Source: Candidatus Tayloriibacteriota bacterium (GTDB lineage: Bacteria > Patescibacteriota > Minisyncoccia > Phycocordibacterales > PALSA-1337). Taken from it: a stretch of 14,872 bases of DNA. The notes below the pieces were generated by a model. That model was not told the origin of the DNA. It was given only the letters and a program-made list of their open reading frames with translations, and made no database searches. The stretch is taken from contig JAPLZH010000075.1 in assembly GCA_026395105.1 (NCBI GenBank), positions 1-14,872 of the forward strand. The letters run 5' to 3'. Positions 1 to 5,657 of the stretch are shown in pieces. Made by a program: the position numbers and the translations under genes. Within the stretch, counting starts at the first letter, position 1. Each line of letters begins with the position of its first letter.

Positions 1-72
1 AAGCGTTCTTAGATTTCTAAGTTCTACTAATCTTTCATCTATTTGTGATTTTGATAGTCCTCTCATAATCAT
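1..72 (-). CDS. N-terminal fragment of an unidentified protein, running off the left edge
   Basis: Reading leftwards on the minus strand from an ATG at 72 (a second in-frame ATG is at 66) there are 24 open codons to the window edge. The peptide begins MIMRGLSKSQIDERL and continues with a charged, helix-like stretch. The composition looks like real coding sequence, but no family can be recognised from so few residues. No clear Shine-Dalgarno precedes either ATG. The gene diverges from the binding-protein gene at 111, so the missing Liv permeases cannot lie immediately upstream on the same strand. Confidence 0.4.
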   Translation of the reverse strand, partial: MIMRGLSKSQIDERLVELRNLRTL

Positions 73-79
73 TTATTAC
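51..79 (+). promoter_or_regulatory. weak candidate promoter for the Liv-type binding protein
   Basis: TTGATA at 51-56 and TATTAC at 74-79 are separated by 17 bases, which would start transcription near 86. The -10 matches the consensus at four of six positions. The site overlaps the start of the divergent gene. Support is by motif only. Confidence 0.3.
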
Positions 80-110
80 GAGGGAACTGCCTATTTACTT
101 TCCATCAATA

Positions 111-1262
111 GTGTGGGGGAGGGTGTGGGTACTTACGAATAAAAAAATCACAAGCATCATATTTGCAGTCATTATTATAATAGTATTAATAGCTTTATTT
201 ACTAAAGGTAGTGGAGGCTCGCTCGGAAATGGAGCAAATAGTAAGCCGATTAAGATCGGTGCGGTATTATCATTAACTGGAGACGCATCACCCTGGGGTG
301 AATACGGAAAAAACGGCATAAATTTAGCCGTTAAACAGATTAATGAAAAGGGTGGAATAAATGGGCGAAAGGTAGAGGTGATTATCGAGGATGATCATAC
401 TGATGGAAAACAGGGCGTCTCCGCTTTTAATAAATTAATAGATTTAGATGGAGTGGACGGCATTATCGGTGGAGTTTTCGACTTCACTACACAGCCACTT
501 ATTCCATTAGCACAAAGTAAAAAGATAGCGTTTATATCTCCTCATAATTTTAGAATTGAAGGAGGGTTTGACCTAAATTCTCAGAGTTTTGTTATGTTTA
601 CAGATTTCAGCACCGTCATTAAAAGTCTTAAGAATTATTTGGAACAAAGCGGCACAAAGAAATTAGCTGTCGTTCACTTTAAATCTACTTTCGGAAATGA
701 AATCGCTAAAACACTAAACGGTGTGATGAAGGATTTAGGCAGGGGTGAAATCGTGGACGAAGCCTATACAGAGATCGGTAATAATGACTTTAAGACCACA
801 ATCATAAAATTAAAGCAGGCAAATGTAGACACTGTTTTTCTGGATATGTTAGCGAATGATCCTGTGAACTTTCTAAAGCGTGCGAAAGAACTCGGTTTTA
901 ATCCTACTATTATTACACATAATGGTCCTATAGATTCCTTTGCAAATGAAACTGATAAAAGTCCTCTCGAAAATGCAGTAATTTTAAACTGGGAAGTAAC
1001 TAGTTCGCAGTTTAGCGCTCTCTATAAAAAAGAATACGGAATTTCACCTACTAAATCAGCTGATAAATACTTCGATGCTGTCTATGTTTTGGCAAATAGC
1101 ATTGCAAATAGTGATGATCAGTCAAAAGTAGCTTCGTATATAGAAAGTCATTCATTCACTACGCCGAATACGACTATCTCCTTCACTCCAAATCACACTG
1201 TCATTAGTATGCCTGTAGAAGTGCAAATATTCAAAAATGGAAATTTGGTGCCGTGGAAATAG
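111..1262 (+). CDS. membrane-anchored branched-chain amino acid/amide ABC transporter substrate-binding protein (LivK-like)
   Basis: This is the extracytoplasmic ligand-binding component of a Liv/HAAT-type ABC importer (Peripla_BP_6 fold). Residues 13-30 form one hydrophobic helix with no lipobox cysteine, so the protein is probably tethered by an uncleaved N-terminal helix. After a short Gly/Ser linker the mature domain starts at about residue 46 with KPIKIGAVLSLTGDASPWGE, the typical first strand and ligand loop of LivK-like proteins, followed by the family pattern GINLAVKQINEKGGINGRK. At 383 aa the length is normal. The start is a GTG at 111; an in-frame GTG at 123 lies right after a G-rich stretch and could be the true start. 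The ATP-binding genes livG and livF follow, interrupted by hicBA and other inserted genes. The ligand cannot be told from sequence, and other amide or peptide ligands are possible. Confidence 0.85.
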   Translation: MWGRVWVLTNKKITSIIFAVIIIIVLIALFTKGSGGSLGNGANSKPIKIGAVLSLTGDASPWGEYGKNGINLAVKQINEKGGINGRKVEVIIEDDHTDGKQGVSAFNKLIDLDGVDGIIGGVFDFTTQPLIPLAQSKKIAFISPHNFRIEGGFDLNSQSFVMFTDFSTVIKSLKNYLEQSGTKKLAVVHFKSTFGNEIAKTLNGVMKDLGRGEIVDEAYTEIGNNDFKTTIIKLKQANVDTVFLDMLANDPVNFLKRAKELGFNPTIITHNGPIDSFANETDKSPLENAVILNWEVTSSQFSALYKKEYGISPTKSADKYFDAVYVLANSIANSDDQSKVASYIESHSFTTPNTTISFTPNHTVISMPVEVQIFKNGNLVPWK

Positions 1263-1276
1263 CTGTGGAAATAATG

Positions 1277-1305
1277 TTGTAAAATGACAAAAAATGTAGT
1301 ATATT
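1277..1305 (+). promoter_or_regulatory. promoter of hicBA, predicted leaderless
   Basis: TTGTAA at 1277-1282, a 17-base spacer and TATATT at 1300-1305 form a good sigma70-type promoter. Only six bases separate the -10 box from the ATG at 1312, so transcription should start at or next to the A of the start codon. A small inverted repeat, TTGT (1277-1280) with ACAA (1287-1290), overlaps the -35 and might bind a regulator; that part is speculative. Confidence 0.6.
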
Positions 1306-1311
1306 GCAAGC

Positions 1312-1623
1312 ATGAATAAACAGAAAAATTCATTACATAAGGGCGAAGTTAGATTCATAGTCTTTAAAGAAGATGATACCTTTTATGCTGTGGGTTTAGA
1401 GTTTAATCTCGTTATAGAGGGCCCTACAAAAGAGGTTGTGACTTTCGAATTATTTGAGGCACTTCAGGGTTATGTAGAATCAGCGAAGAAGGCTAATTTA
1501 CGCCCCCATATTTTGAATCAGAAAACTGATGTGGAATATGAAAATCTTTGGAATGATTTAGTCGCAGGAAGACCTATAAAATCTCCATTTCAGGTTTCAA
1601 TGTTCGGTAAAAAGTTAGTATGA
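1312..1623 (+). CDS. hicB: HicB-like antitoxin
   Basis: This is the likely antitoxin of a type II toxin-antitoxin pair, neutralising the HicA ribonuclease encoded directly downstream. Residues 10-60 follow the HicB partial RNase H fold: a strand with an acidic turn (FIVFKEDDTFYAVGLEF), then EGPTKEVVTFELFEALQGYV, matching the family pattern in which a Gly/Thr turn leads into a helix with repeated E-A-L residues. The C-terminal 35 residues show no clear helix-turn-helix or ribbon-helix-helix, so autoregulation through HicB is uncertain. The gene has its own promoter and ends in TGA 13 bases before hicA. The order hicB-hicA is the reverse of E. coli hicAB but occurs in many genomes. The assignment rests partly on the partner gene. 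Confidence 0.7.
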   Translation: MNKQKNSLHKGEVRFIVFKEDDTFYAVGLEFNLVIEGPTKEVVTFELFEALQGYVESAKKANLRPHILNQKTDVEYENLWNDLVAGRPIKSPFQVSMFGKKLV

Positions 1624-1636
1624 GGCGGTAAAAATA

Positions 1637-1870
1637 ATGGTAAATAAAATATTTAATTGGACGTATAAAGAGGTCGTCGCTTTTTTGAGAAAGCATAATT
1701 TTCAATTAAATCACATAAGAGGTAGTCACCATTATTTCGTCGGAGCTTATGATGGTATAGTTAGGCAAATATGCGTTCCGTATCATGGTAGAGATAGTAT
1801 TAAACCTCGCACAATGAAAGGTATTATTTTGCAGTCAGGGATAGATAAAGATATTTGGTTTAAAAATTAA
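1637..1870 (+). CDS. hicA: HicA-like mRNA interferase toxin
   Basis: This is a 77-aa protein with the compact double-stranded-RNA-binding-like fold of HicA toxins, which cleave mRNA and arrest growth. Residues 9-20 (TYKEVVAFLRKH) are the first helix; GSHHYF at 29-34 carries the conserved Gly-Ser-His segment with the presumed catalytic histidine (His31 or His32). VPYHGRDSIKPRTMKGII matches the usual second half, in which a V-P-x-H segment is followed by a polar turn and a helix ending in a Gly-Ile/Leu. An AGGCGG-type ribosome site lies about nine bases before the ATG. The gene ends two bases before the livG ATG, so read-through from the hic promoter probably also transcribes livG. Confidence 0.85.
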   Translation: MVNKIFNWTYKEVVAFLRKHNFQLNHIRGSHHYFVGAYDGIVRQICVPYHGRDSIKPRTMKGIILQSGIDKDIWFKN

Positions 1871-1872
1871 AT

Positions 1873-2624
1873 ATGAAAGTCCTAGAAACTAAAAACCTCA
1901 TAAAGCGCTTCGACGGAGTTCATGCTGTGGACAGGCTATCACTCTGCTTTGAAAAGGGGCAAACCACTGGGCTAATAGGTCCGAACGGTTCTGGCAAATC
2001 TACTTTTGTAAATTTGCTATCTGGAATGATGCCTTTTGATGAGGGGACGGTTATGGTGGCAGGAGTAGAGACATTGGAGAAAATTCGTGCCCATGAAGTG
2101 GCGGATCTCGGAATCACTCGCACTTTTCAGGATGTCAGACTTTTCGAGCAGATGCCAGTTCTCGACAATATCTTAATAGTTCTCACTAAGAGGACTATAC
2201 TCGGTGCGCTTTTGAAAAGCATAAGAAAATTCATTTAGAAAAGGCTGAGGAGGTTTTACGAAAGGTGAATTTATGGGAGAAGAGAGATGAGCTCGCGGTG
2301 AATCTCTCTTACGGGCAAAGGAAACTTTTGGAGATCGGGCGCGTCATGGCGATGTTAAACGGCAGTGGTGAAGAAGGCGAAATTTTCTTTTTCGATGAAC
2401 CTTTTGCCGGCATGTTTCCAGAAATGATAAAAATCGTCTCTGGGGTTATAAAAGAACTTCGCGATAAAGGCAAAACTGTTATTCTTATAGAGCATAATAT
2501 GGAACTTATTCGTGAGCTCTGTGACCACCTAATAGTCCTAGACAGCGGAAAACTTCTAGCCGAAGGCAAACCTTCAGCCGTTTTAGCCATGCCCGCCGTC
2601 ATGGAGGCGTATTTGGGGGAATAG
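1873..2624 (+). pseudogene. livG: livG, Liv-type ABC transporter ATP-binding protein, split by a frameshift
   Basis: Two reading frames together give one LivG-family ATPase. The first (1873-2238) holds Walker A GPNGSGKST (residues 36-44) and the Q-loop segment RTFQDVRLF. The second, readable from about 2208 to 2624, holds AFEKHKKIHLEKAEEVL, the LivG-type signature LSYGQRKLLEIGR, Walker B with FFFDEPFAGM and the switch histidine in LIEHNME. The frame must move by -1 near 2209-2214 (CTTTTG); adding one T to this run restores a continuous protein ending in a typical LivG C-terminus. The first frame stops at 2236-2238. All catalytic motifs on both sides are intact, so the lesion is recent, a sequencing or assembly error, or less likely recoding. 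The 5' end abuts hicA. Confidence 0.85.
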
Positions 2625-2665
2625 AAACTGGATAGCCTAAACTAAACGCAAAAGTTTTTTATTAA

Positions 2666-2866
2666 GTGGAGAAATCGTGTATAGGCAAATCTGTAAGATT
2701 AACGCGCCAAGCATTGATCCCAACTGTTGATGGCTCCGATACATTTGCTCGACAGATGGGAAATTCGGCGTTTGTGGTGTCGAATTACATGCGAGCGAAG
2801 AAAGCGCTCATAGCCTTGCAAAAACAGGATCAGTCCGAATCTCGTCGCCCTCATTTGCTACGTTAA
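2666..2866 (+). CDS. hypothetical small protein, unrecognised (doubtful)
   Basis: A GTG-started 66-aa frame that I do not recognise. It is basic, with a possible amphipathic helix around NYMRAKKALIALQKQ and an Arg-rich end. It ends in TAA one base before the ATG of the next small frame, a spacing that would allow translational coupling; alternatively both frames are pieces of one decayed gene. The base composition of this stretch looks less AT-rich than the neighbouring liv genes, which suggests foreign origin. No Shine-Dalgarno is evident. The region may equally be non-coding. Confidence 0.3.
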   Translation: MEKSCIGKSVRLTRQALIPTVDGSDTFARQMGNSAFVVSNYMRAKKALIALQKQDQSESRRPHLLR

Positions 2867-2867
2867 G

Positions 2868-2990
2868 ATGTTTTATTTCGGCGACGGTTTAATATTGACT
2901 TCACAAACGGAAGGTAGTGTCGAGGGAGATGAAGCTGTTTTCTTTCTTGTTGGAGAATTCCTAACCCTTGCAAAAACGATGCCGTGGTAA
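2868..2990 (+). CDS. hypothetical 40-aa protein
   Basis: An ATG at 2868 opens a 40-residue frame beginning MFYFGDGLILTSQTEGSVEG and ending in KTMPW before TAA at 2988-2990. It is acidic in the middle with a hydrophobic FFLVGEFLTLA stretch, and its codon make-up looks protein-like. It starts one base after the previous frame's stop. A strong terminator lies 32 bases downstream (3022-3048), as expected for the last gene of a short transcript. Function unknown; no family recognised. It could also be the shifted 3' half of a gene begun at 2666. Confidence 0.4.
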   Translation: MFYFGDGLILTSQTEGSVEGDEAVFFLVGEFLTLAKTMPW

Positions 2991-3021
2991 GAGGAACGCT
3001 CTGTCTAATCTCCCATTTTCC

Positions 3022-3048
3022 GCACCGTGCTCACGCGCGGTGTTTTTT
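3022..3048 (+). terminator. Rho-independent terminator
   Basis: CACCGTGC at 3023-3030 pairs with GCGCGGTG at 3035-3042 (eight pairs, one of them G-T) around the loop TCAC. Six T residues follow at 3043-3048. It ends the transcript of the small frames after livG and would block most read-through from livG into livF. Confidence 0.85.
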
Positions 3049-3070
3049 AATATGAATAAATATTAATATA

Positions 3071-3079
3071 TGGTATCCT
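3071..3079 (+). promoter_or_regulatory. candidate extended -10 promoter for the 3103 gene
   Basis: TGG directly precedes TATCCT (3074-3079), an extended -10 arrangement (TGN plus hexamer). No good -35 is present 17 bases upstream. It lies just after a terminator and 23 bases before the next start codon, so some promoter is expected here. An AGGA ribosome site at 3092-3095 serves the ATG. Confidence 0.4.
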
Positions 3080-3102
3080 TTCTTTAGACACAGGAATTTA
3101 CT

Positions 3103-3540
3103 ATGCTAGACACTAAAATACCACTCGAAATCTTTAGATGTATGTGTAAGGACCTCATAGGGGAGGTCAAAACATTCGAACAATCCTTTGAGGGTGAGAA
3201 GGTGACAGTGCAAATCTGTGGAGCTGACGGAGACAGTATGACTAAAGGTGGATGGATGAGATATTTAGAATGTCCTTCATTCACTGGAGTCGAACTCCAT
3301 GCCAGCCGAGGGTGTGCCGAAACTTCTGCCACTTTGGGTTACGGAGGGCAGGCAGTAATCTATGCATGTTGTTACAAAAAGCGAACATTTTACCCAGATG
3401 GGAATTTGTTTGTCTCTGAAATCCAGAAACGGCTATTACTGGATGAGACTAATGGATCAATCTTTTTCTTAGCGTACAAATTTATGAGGATAAAAGAGGT
3501 GCTAAAGCCTTCAGAACGGGAGGCATTCACCTGCCCGTAA
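3103..3540 (+). CDS. hypothetical protein, 145 aa, unrecognised
   Basis: I do not recognise this protein. It is a soluble, mixed alpha/beta-looking protein with no signal peptide or membrane helix. It has an acidic N-terminal half (DLIGEVKTFEQSFEGEK) and a central Gly/Ala/Ser-rich segment (SRGCAETSATLGYGGQAVIY). It contains seven cysteines (residues 13, 15, 39, 57, 70, 88 and 89, and one near the C-terminus, by eye) not arranged as an obvious CxxC metal site. The ATG at 3103 has an AGGA motif eight bases upstream. The gene is an isolated unit, with a terminator before it and another after it, placed between livG and livF. That layout suggests an inserted gene rather than a transporter part. 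Confidence 0.6.
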   Translation: MLDTKIPLEIFRCMCKDLIGEVKTFEQSFEGEKVTVQICGADGDSMTKGGWMRYLECPSFTGVELHASRGCAETSATLGYGGQAVIYACCYKKRTFYPDGNLFVSEIQKRLLLDETNGSIFFLAYKFMRIKEVLKPSEREAFTCP

Positions 3541-3556
3541 TCAGCCTGAATTTCAG

Positions 3557-3583
3557 GGTACCGCCACAACCGGTACCTTTTTT
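3557..3583 (+). terminator. Rho-independent terminator
   Basis: GGTACCG (3557-3563) and CGGTACC (3571-3577) form a perfect seven-pair stem around the loop CCACAAC, followed by six T residues (3578-3583). It ends the 3103 gene and implies that livF at 3656 needs its own promoter; I could not find a convincing one in 3584-3655. Confidence 0.9.
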
Positions 3584-3655
3584 GTATAAAAAAAGGTAAA
3601 ATTAAGGGCGAGAAGAATTTGTAAAAAGGCCAGAAGCCTGAAAGGGCAAAATAAA

Positions 3656-4378
3656 ATGAAAGATGAAAAGCTTTTAAAATTAAAGGATATTCATGTGCAC
3701 TATGGAGGTGTTAAGGCGCTTGACGGTGCATCTGTAGAACTGGATGAAGGGGAAATAGTGGCTTTAATGGGGCCGAATGGTGCTGGGAAATCTACCATTC
3801 TAAAAGCTATTTTCGGCCTCGCCCCCGTCACTTCTGGAAAAGTTTTTTGGCATGAAAAAGAGGTAAGTCCGATTCCGTATGAGATGGTAGATAGGGGAAT
3901 TTCCTTTGTCCCGCAGGGAAGAAGGGTTTTTCGAAATCTTTCTGTTTTGGAAAATTTGGAAATTGGCGCATATACAGTGAGAAATAAGAATGAGATTAAA
4001 GAGAGGATTGAGGAAGTGCTCGTCTTTTTCCCGGCTCTTCGTGAAAAATTAAGGCAAAGTTCAGGCGTGCTCTCCGGTGGCCAGCAACAAATGCTCGCAA
4101 TAGCCCGTGGTTTAATGATCGATCCGAAAGTCCTACTGCTAGATGAGCCGTCGCTCGGACTCGCCCCTAAAATCGTTAAAGAAGTTTTTGCAAAAATTCG
4201 TGAGATAAATGAAAAGCGTGGTACGGCTATAATGGTCGTTGAGCATAATCTTAAATCACTCGTAGAAATAGCGCATAGAACCTATGTTTTAGATAAAGGC
4301 AAAGTGGTGGCGGAGGGGATGCCTAAAAAACTTATAGAGTCTGGAATTTTAGAGAAGGTTTTTCTGGGGAAGATGTAA
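3656..4378 (+). CDS. livF: Liv-type ABC transporter ATP-binding protein LivF
   Basis: This is a complete 240-aa ATPase subunit that would sit on the cytoplasmic side of a branched-chain amino acid/amide importer with LivG and two permeases. In order it shows Walker A GPNGAGKST (39-47), Q-loop VPQGRRVF (Gln87), signature LSGGQQQM (139-146), Walker B VLLLDEPSLGLAP (Asp163, Glu164) and the switch histidine His197 in VVEHN. The PQGRRVF and SLGLAP forms are typical of LivF rather than LivG. An AAAGGG ribosome site lies about ten bases before the ATG. It is separated from livG by about 1 kb of unrelated genes and two terminators, and no permease genes lie in the window, so whether it still works in a transporter is open. 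Confidence 0.93.
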   Translation: MKDEKLLKLKDIHVHYGGVKALDGASVELDEGEIVALMGPNGAGKSTILKAIFGLAPVTSGKVFWHEKEVSPIPYEMVDRGISFVPQGRRVFRNLSVLENLEIGAYTVRNKNEIKERIEEVLVFFPALREKLRQSSGVLSGGQQQMLAIARGLMIDPKVLLLDEPSLGLAPKIVKEVFAKIREINEKRGTAIMVVEHNLKSLVEIAHRTYVLDKGKVVAEGMPKKLIESGILEKVFLGKM

Positions 4379-4385
4379 AAGAGCC

Positions 4386-4410
4386 GGCGCGCCCGAAGGG
4401 CGCGCCTGTT
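4386..4410. terminator. GC-rich hairpin between convergent genes, probably a two-way terminator
   Basis: GGCGCGCCC (4386-4394) pairs with GGGCGCGCC (4398-4406) in a perfect nine-pair stem around GAA. On the plus strand a broken T-rich run (TGTTCTTT) follows; on the minus strand CTCTTTTA follows a short G-G. It lies between the stop codons of livF and the MFS gene, so it can serve both. Confidence 0.75.
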
Positions 4411-4430
4411 CTTTGCCTTCTTAGCCTCCT

Positions 4431-5621
4431 TTACGCCGTATCTTTTACAAAAAACGCGAACGGTACTGCTATTAAGCAGATTATACCGAGCACTATAAAT
4501 GAACTTTGCACGGAAATGAAAGATGTGATAATTAAGAAAAGAATCGGAGTTATAAGATACGCTGCCGGCTTCGTTAGTCGGTAAACCGAAAGAATATTCG
4601 AATCTCTAGTATGAATCTTTTTGAAAAAATAAGTCTCAGTCATTACCTCCACGGCTGCAGCTCCGACTCTAGTAAAGAATAGTATCATGGCCCAGACTAA
4701 AACTCCGGGAGTAGATATGAAAGCTAGCGCTCCTGTAGCCACGGCCATAATCACAGTACCAGTGATCATAATCTCTTTTTCACCGAGCCCTCCATCAGCG
4801 ATTTTACCTAGTGGAAGCTGAATAAGTACAAACGGTACTAACATTACAGTAAAAATAATTCCGATATCCGCCCAGGAAAAACCTAATTCTATAAGGAAAA
4901 GCGGAGTGTAAATAGTCATCCACATATAGAAGACATTCAGAATTAAAGCCACCATAGAAAGGAATCTCAAATCCTTATTTTCAGCAAATTTACTTATTGC
5001 GTGGGTTACAGACATCCTAGGGTAAACAGGATCTTTAAATTTATGAAAATTTCTTTGAACTATATAGTAAATTAAAACTAAAATACCAGCCGAGGCTGCA
5101 TATACTCTCCAATATTCATTTCCGACTATTAATGAACTAGCGATAGAAGGAGAAAGAACCCATGCGAAATTAATAAGCGTCAAATACATTCCTCTAATTC
5201 TCCCTGTATGTAAATTTGTAGAAGCAGATTCTAGGAAAATATCAGAGCAAAAGAAAAGGAGATTAAAGAGCATTATACTAATCACATAAACCGGTCCGAG
5301 CAAATAAATATTCTTAAAGAAAATTAATCCAGCAAAGCATAAAATCTGACCAAGTATAATATATTTGGCCATTTTATAATTCCCATACTTTTTGACTAGA
5401 GGAAATGAAGCGAGGAAGCCGACTATCGAGGAAACTGATGTTAAAGCAAAAACCGCGCTAACCTGAAAGGTATTTCCAAAAATACTTAAAAATGAAGAGT
5501 CTACATAAGACGGTATAGCACTGTGCAAACTAAATAGAAAACCTAAAAGGTACATCGTATACAGCGCGTGATTATGCGTACCCTGTACTTTGCCCCCTAA
5601 TACAGCACTTTTATGTTGCAT
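4431..5621 (-). CDS. major facilitator superfamily (MFS) transporter
   Basis: A 396-aa, very hydrophobic protein with about twelve membrane helices in two halves joined by a polar stretch near residues 190-215 (around FHKFKDPVYPRMS). After helix 2 the segment PLVKKYGNYKMAK resembles the MFS loop 2-3 motif, and PLGKIADGGLGEKEIM repeats it in the second half, the usual MFS pseudo-repeat. Substrate cannot be assigned; drug or metabolite efflux and uptake are all possible. It is the last gene of the minus-strand run: its ATG lies seven bases after the RNase J stop, with no Shine-Dalgarno. A promoter inside the RNase J 3' end (5628-5657) would give a leaderless message. Confidence 0.85.
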   Translation of the reverse strand: MQHKSAVLGGKVQGTHNHALYTMYLLGFLFSLHSAIPSYVDSSFLSIFGNTFQVSAVFALTSVSSIVGFLASFPLVKKYGNYKMAKYIILGQILCFAGLIFFKNIYLLGPVYVISIMLFNLLFFCSDIFLESASTNLHTGRIRGMYLTLINFAWVLSPSIASSLIVGNEYWRVYAASAGILVLIYYIVQRNFHKFKDPVYPRMSVTHAISKFAENKDLRFLSMVALILNVFYMWMTIYTPLFLIELGFSWADIGIIFTVMLVPFVLIQLPLGKIADGGLGEKEIMITGTVIMAVATGALAFISTPGVLVWAMILFFTRVGAAAVEVMTETYFFKKIHTRDSNILSVYRLTKPAAYLITPILFLIITSFISVQSSFIVLGIICLIAVPFAFFVKDTA

Positions 5622-5627
5622 GCACTA

Positions 5628-5657
5628 ATTATATCCCGAGAATGACCGGAATAACAA
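5628..5657 (-). promoter_or_regulatory. internal promoter for the MFS gene, predicted leaderless
   Basis: Read on the minus strand, TTGTTA (plus 5652-5657), an 18-base spacer and a perfect TATAAT (plus 5628-5633) lie over the last codons and the stop of RNase J. Six bases separate the -10 from the ATG at 5621, which places the start of transcription at or next to that A. Confidence 0.5.

Noticed and set aside
95..319. Open frames opposite or within real genes (for example 95-319, 1920-2123, 2309-2602, 3084-3332, 6470-7308, 8329-8529, 12989-13522, 13740-14398)
   Set aside because: They lie in other frames of well-supported genes, have no family features and poor codon make-up; they are shadows.
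2205..2238. Programmed -1 frameshifting in livG
   Set aside because: CTTTTG and the later short A runs do not make a standard X-XXY-YYZ slippery site and no stimulatory hairpin is evident; mutation or sequencing error is simpler.
2640..3020. tmRNA, RNase P RNA or SRP RNA in the gap after livG
   Set aside because: I looked for their typical conserved ends and cores and saw none; no tRNA-like TTCGA arm in a cloverleaf context was found anywhere in the window.
4561..4585. AACCGAAAG inside the MFS gene as another operator of the LexA fusion
   Set aside because: It is a single copy within coding sequence, away from any promoter; most likely chance.
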